NCBI RefSeq assembly: GCF_009600885.1
Contig: NZ_VCLA01000194.1
Coordinates: 63,023 to 127,022, forward strand
From: Streptomyces jumonjinensis
GTDB taxonomy: Bacteria > Actinomycetota > Actinomycetes > Streptomycetales > Streptomycetaceae
Direction: 5' to 3'
Length of the DNA: 64,000 bases
Below, piece after piece: positions 60,821 to 64,000 of the stretch (the stretch's first letter is position 1; each line of letters begins with the position of its first letter). The position numbers and the translations under genes were made by a program. Below the pieces are notes generated by a model. The model saw only the letters and a program-made list of their open reading frames with translations, ran no database searches and was not told the DNA's origin.

Positions 60821-61675
60821 ATGCAGACTCCACCGACATTCGTCTTTGTTCACGGAGCGTTCGCGAACTCGTTCTCGTTCGCGCCGCTCCAGGCCGAGCT
60901 CGCCCTGCTCGGGCACCGCTCGGTCGCGGTCGACCTTCCGGGGCATGGGTTCGAGGCGACCTTCCCCGCGGCCTACCAGGCCCCTCAGGACCTGAACGCG
61001 CTCGCCGTGGAGCCGGGGAGCATCAAGGGAGTCACGCTCGCCGGCAACGCCGCCCGTGTGATCGAAGTCCTCGAACGGGCGAAGCGGAACGGGCCGACCA
61101 TCCTCGTCGGCCACAGCAGGGGCGGCATCACGATCACCGCGGCCGGCAACGCCCGGCCTGAGCTGATCGACCGGATCGTCTATGTCTCCGCCTGGTGCCC
61201 GGTCGACCTGAACGTCCAGGACTATTACGCCGAGCCGGAGATGGCGGGCACCGACCCGGGCGCCATCGCTCCGGCGTTCGTCGGGAACCCGGCCGAGCTC
61301 GGTCTGCTCCGGACCAACTTCCGCACCGCCGACCCGGCGGTGCTCGCCGCCTTCAAGCAGGCCATCTCCGCCGACCTCACCGATGACGAGTTCCGGACGT
61401 TCCTCAACACCTTCCAGCCCGATGAGAACCTGGACGCCGGCACGTCCGCCGACCGGGCACAGGCTGCGACCTGGGGCCGGATTCCCAAGACCTATGTGCG
61501 CCTGGCCGCCGACGCCAGCATTCCGCTCGCCATGCAGGACCGCATGATCCGCGAAGCCGACGCGCTCACCCCCGACAACCCCTTCGAGGTGCGGACCCTC
61601 GAAGGGAGCCATCTGCGCTGGCTCGCCCACCCGAAGCCCGCCGCCGAGCTGCTCGCCGAGCTCGCGGCGCGCTGA
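60821..61675 (+). CDS. Alpha/beta hydrolase
   Basis: The 284-residue protein has FVFVHGAFANSFSFAPLQAE (oxyanion-hole HG), the nucleophile elbow ILVGHSRGGITITAAGNARP and a terminal GSHLRWLAHPKPAAELLAEL with the catalytic His, so the triad can be complete. It belongs to the esterase/hydroxynitrile-lyase-like branch by its cap region; the substrate is unknown. A weak GGAGG lies 7 nt before ATG 60821. No signal peptide. Confidence 0.88.
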   Translation: MQTPPTFVFVHGAFANSFSFAPLQAELALLGHRSVAVDLPGHGFEATFPAAYQAPQDLNALAVEPGSIKGVTLAGNAARVIEVLERAKRNGPTILVGHSRGGITITAAGNARPELIDRIVYVSAWCPVDLNVQDYYAEPEMAGTDPGAIAPAFVGNPAELGLLRTNFRTADPAVLAAFKQAISADLTDDEFRTFLNTFQPDENLDAGTSADRAQAATWGRIPKTYVRLAADASIPLAMQDRMIREADALTPDNPFEVRTLEGSHLRWLAHPKPAAELLAELAAR

Positions 61676-61827
61676 CGCGAAAGCCCGTCCGGCCAGGGCC
61701 CTGGTGCGGACCCCGGCCGGACGGGCCGGCGGGTGGGCGCGGCGGAGGCGGACTCCGCCGCGCTCACCCGGTCGAGGCGCTCAACGGCGTCCGTAAGGGG
61801 CCGGGGCCTCGGGCTGGGCGGTGGGGC

Positions 61828-62655
61828 TCACTTCACGTCGACGGTGTCGCCGACCGCGTTCATGGCCTGGGTGGTGGTGGTGCCGGCGAAGCTGTAGCGG
61901 TAGACGCCGTCCGAGGTCGCCTTCACCGTGGTCGACAGCTTGCCCTTGCTGTCGGTGGTGACCGTCTTGACGGTGGTGTAGGTCTTCGAACCGCTCTTAC
62001 GGAACTGAAGCTTCACCGGCTGGTTGGTGTAGCCCTGGTAGGTCAGGGTCTCCCAGTTGGCGCGGCTCAGGGTGCCCTTGACGGTCAGGCTCTCGCCCTT
62101 CTCGACCGGCTCCGGGGCGGCGTCGACGCTGAGCTTGGACGCACGCTGGAGGAAGAAGGTCTTGGCCTTGTCCTTCCTGGTGATCGAGCCGTTGAAGTCG
62201 ACGGACGCGAGGGCGACGTTGTGCGTGCCCGCCGCGTCGTTCAGGAACAGGTGCTGGGGGTTGATCTTGAACTTGGCCTTGCAGGTCACGGTCGTGGCCT
62301 GGCCACAGGCCGCCGTGCCGTCCTTGGACTCCGTCAGGTAGGCGAAGTCCGGCTTGTCGGCGGAGCCGCCGCGCCACAGCATCGGAAGGGCGTCGTAGAC
62401 CTTGTCCCGGTCGGACGCCTTGAAGGTGAGGTTGAACGTCTTCACGGCGGAGACGCCGAGCACCACCGGCTTGCCGCCGTTGACCGAGACGCTGGAGAAC
62501 GTTCCGTTGCCGGCGGGAGCAGCCGCGAACGGCGCGGCGAGTGCCGAGCGCAGGGCCTTCTCGCTGGGCTGCTCGTCCGCCTGGGCGGCGGGGACGGCCA
62601 GAGCGGTGAGAGCCAGAGCGCCGGTAGCCACGGCGACGGTTGCACGAGTGCGCAT
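61828..62655 (-). CDS. Secreted protein of unknown function (calcium-binding/Ig-like style)
   Basis: The 275-residue protein has a clear signal peptide (ATVAVATGALALTALAVPAA, cleavage near QADEQ). Two beta-rich parts follow: one with a likely disulphide (TAACGQATTVTCKAKFKINP) and a C-terminal Ig-like repeat (GESLTVKGTLSRANWETLTY, KTYTTVKTVTTDSKGKLSTT, TSDGVYRYSFAG), a form common in Streptomyces cell-surface proteins. Function unknown. ATG 62655 has GGGAAG upstream. Confidence 0.82.
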   Translation of the reverse strand: MRTRATVAVATGALALTALAVPAAQADEQPSEKALRSALAAPFAAAPAGNGTFSSVSVNGGKPVVLGVSAVKTFNLTFKASDRDKVYDALPMLWRGGSADKPDFAYLTESKDGTAACGQATTVTCKAKFKINPQHLFLNDAAGTHNVALASVDFNGSITRKDKAKTFFLQRASKLSVDAAPEPVEKGESLTVKGTLSRANWETLTYQGYTNQPVKLQFRKSGSKTYTTVKTVTTDSKGKLSTTVKATSDGVYRYSFAGTTTTQAMNAVGDTVDVK

Positions 62656-62796
62656 GTACTTCCCAGTTCTGAGGGGGCTCCGAGGCGTCAGGCGCATGCC
62701 AAACGGGGTGCCCGGGATATCGGTGAGTCAGCCGACTCACCGATTCCAGACACACTAAACAGGTGAACGGTTGTACGTAAAAGTTAAATTCGAAGC

Positions 62797-62848
62797 GGCC
62801 GCTTCGGACGGCCGCTTCGGACGGCCGCTTCGGACGGCCGCTTCGGAC
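62797..62848. repeat. Four exact 13-bp tandem repeats
   Basis: GGCCGCTTCGGAC is repeated four times without mismatch. The left edge forms a 16-bp palindrome, CGAAGCGGCCGCTTCG, at 62791-62806. It lies between the asparaginase stop and the promoter side of the secreted-protein gene. Confidence 0.85.
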
Positions 62849-62880
62849 AGGCGGGGCGAACGGGCTCAACGGCCTTGAGC

Positions 62881-63840
62881 TCAGAACGCCGTACGGATCT
62901 CCCCGACCTCCGCGCCGCCGCCCAGCAGCGGGGCCCGCCCGATCCGCCCCACCACCGGGGAGTCGACGCCCAGCAGTTCGAGCGCCCGGCCGAGCACCGG
63001 GCCGAGCGCCCGGAGCGAACCGTCGTCGACCTTGAAGGCGAGCGCGCGGCCGTCGGCGAGCGCCACCGCCTGCACGGCCTCCGCGCCCATCTTGGAGAGC
63101 GTGCCCGGCAGCTCGCGCATCAGCCAGGTGTCCGCGCGGCGGGTGCCCGCCACATACTCGGGGTGCGCGCGCATCGCGTCCGCGACCCGCCCCCCGGCCG
63201 AGCCGGGCTCCGCGAGGACCAGGGAGCGGAAGGCCCGCGCCAGCCCGGTCAGGCTGATCGCCGCCAGGGGCGCGCCACAGCCGTCCGTGCCCATCGCGGC
63301 GACCCGCTCGCCCGCCGCCTCCTCGATCACCGACCGGGTCAGCAGCTGGAGCGGGTGACCGGGGTCGAGATAGGAGGTGCGGTCCCAGCCGTTGAGCGCG
63401 CAGGCGGCCAGCATCGCCGTGTGCTTGCCGGAGCAGTTCATGGTGACGCGGTCCCGGACGCCGCCGGCCGCGAGATAGTGCTCCGCCTCGACCGGGTCGA
63501 GCGGCAGATCGGGCGGGGTCTGGAGCTCATCGGCGGATATCCCCTGCTCGGTGAGCATGGTGTGGACGAGATCGCGGTGGAAGCGCTCCCCGGAGTGGCT
63601 GGCGGCGGCCAGGGCGAGCTGCTCTCCGGCCAGGTCGAGACCGGCGCGGAGGACGGCGGCGGCCTGGAAGGGCTTATTGGCCGAGCGCGGGAAGACGGGG
63701 GCGGCGGGATCGCCGAGGGAGAGCTCCACACTGCCGTCGGCGGCCAGGACGACCAGGGAACCGCGGTGCCGGCCCTCGACGAAGCCTGAGCGTACGACCT
63801 CGGCGAGGACCGGGGATATGGCGGTTGCGGCAGGGGTCAT
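62881..63840 (-). CDS. L-asparaginase (asparaginase II, thermolabile-type family)
   Basis: The 319-residue protein has RSGFVEGRHRGSLVVLAADG, VFPRSANKPFQAAAVLRAGL, LALAAASHSGERFHRDLV, MNCSGKHTAMLAACALNGWD and GTDGCGAPLAAISLTGLARA, the motifs of the Rhizobium-type asparaginase II family (unrelated to the E. coli enzymes). The conserved Ser-Lys pair and the Cys in MNCSGKH are visible. It hydrolyses asparagine to aspartate and ammonia in the cytoplasm. Confidence 0.92.
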   Translation of the reverse strand: MTPAATAISPVLAEVVRSGFVEGRHRGSLVVLAADGSVELSLGDPAAPVFPRSANKPFQAAAVLRAGLDLAGEQLALAAASHSGERFHRDLVHTMLTEQGISADELQTPPDLPLDPVEAEHYLAAGGVRDRVTMNCSGKHTAMLAACALNGWDRTSYLDPGHPLQLLTRSVIEEAAGERVAAMGTDGCGAPLAAISLTGLARAFRSLVLAEPGSAGGRVADAMRAHPEYVAGTRRADTWLMRELPGTLSKMGAEAVQAVALADGRALAFKVDDGSLRALGPVLGRALELLGVDSPVVGRIGRAPLLGGGAEVGEIRTAF

Positions 63841-63886
63841 GGTCGGCCTCCGGGGCGGGCGGGAACCCGCTTCCGGAAGGGTCGCT

Positions 63887-64000
63887 TCAGGTCAGCAGGT
63901 CGTCTACTTGTGCTTCTCCTTCACGGTACCTGCGCGCAATCTCCGCACTGCAATCGTCGGCCGTGCGCTGGATCAGCTGGCGGCGGCGGGATACCTGCTG
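63887..64000 (-). CDS. C-terminal end of a gene cut by the window edge
   Basis: A minus-strand frame open to the right edge reads QQVSRRRQLIQRTADDCS, then AEIARRYREGEAQVDDLLT and a TGA at 63887-63889. The charged helical end looks coding but is too short to identify. It would lie 46 nt before the asparaginase start on the same strand. Confidence 0.4.
   Translation of the reverse strand, partial: QQVSRRRQLIQRTADDCSAEIARRYREGEAQVDDLLT

Overview
The window is chromosomal DNA of a Streptomyces-type actinomycete. GC content is very high, GTG and TTG starts are common, stop/start overlaps are frequent, and from about 27.6 kb rightward the gene order (tRNA-Thr, msiK, rlmB, cysS, ispF, ispD, carD, phoP-phoR, phoU, gpmA, mshA) is a conserved core block that I recall from Streptomyces coelicolor.  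Left part, 1-22 kb (accessory). A regulator with an MmyB-type ligand domain (957-2291) sits beside a minus-strand operon (11783 down to 2434) that reads as a class I lanthipeptide cluster of the FxLD type. It encodes an EEP-family phosphatase/nuclease, a NUDIX hydrolase, a protein-isoaspartate-methyltransferase-like enzyme, a 64-residue precursor, LanB, LanC, a stand-alone SpaB_C-type protein and a helical-repeat protein. The core peptide holds an Asp-Gly step next to four Cys, the natural substrate for methyltransferase-driven aspartimide/isoaspartate formation. Upstream lies a second minus-strand operon (15186, perhaps 15446, down to 11892) in which every junction is a 4-nt ATGA/GTGA overlap: a regulatory HATPase, three or four unknowns, a DUF6624-like protein and a DUF574-type methyltransferase. 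Then come plus-strand regulators (Scr1-like XRE protein plus DUF397 partner; a second XRE protein coupled to an aminoglycoside-phosphotransferase-fold kinase) and an integration module (excisionase-like gene, XRE gene, tyrosine integrase).  22-26.6 kb (transposon). A 3,881-bp Tn3-family-like element (22707-26587) has perfect 38-bp terminal inverted repeats and a 5-bp GGCGA target duplication. It carries a serine resolvase with an N-terminal Cys/His segment and two unknown passengers (660 and 113 residues) but no transposase, so it looks non-autonomous. It landed six codons before the original stop of a gene whose 5' end already seems to have been lost at the integrase border.  27-57 kb (core). 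tRNA-Thr(TGT), the shared sugar-ABC ATPase msiK, a nucleotidyltransferase, a DoxX-like membrane protein, rlmB, cysS, the MEP-pathway pair ispD/ispF, carD, a lipoprotein, the phosphate two-component system phoP/phoR divergent from phoU across PHO boxes, a 49-residue Cys-rich peptide, gpmA, two MFS transporters, a Tat-exported beta-helix protein, YbjN, mycothiol glycosyltransferase mshA, an NlpC/P60 hydrolase, a SpoIIE-type phosphatase, and a DUF2516/HbhA-like/XRE trio.  57-64 kb. A GlxA-type regulator in tandem with a second-type gap gene, a GNAT acetyltransferase, an alpha/beta hydrolase, a secreted protein, an L-asparaginase and a truncated CDS at the right edge. Several intergenic regions here carry short tandem repeats.
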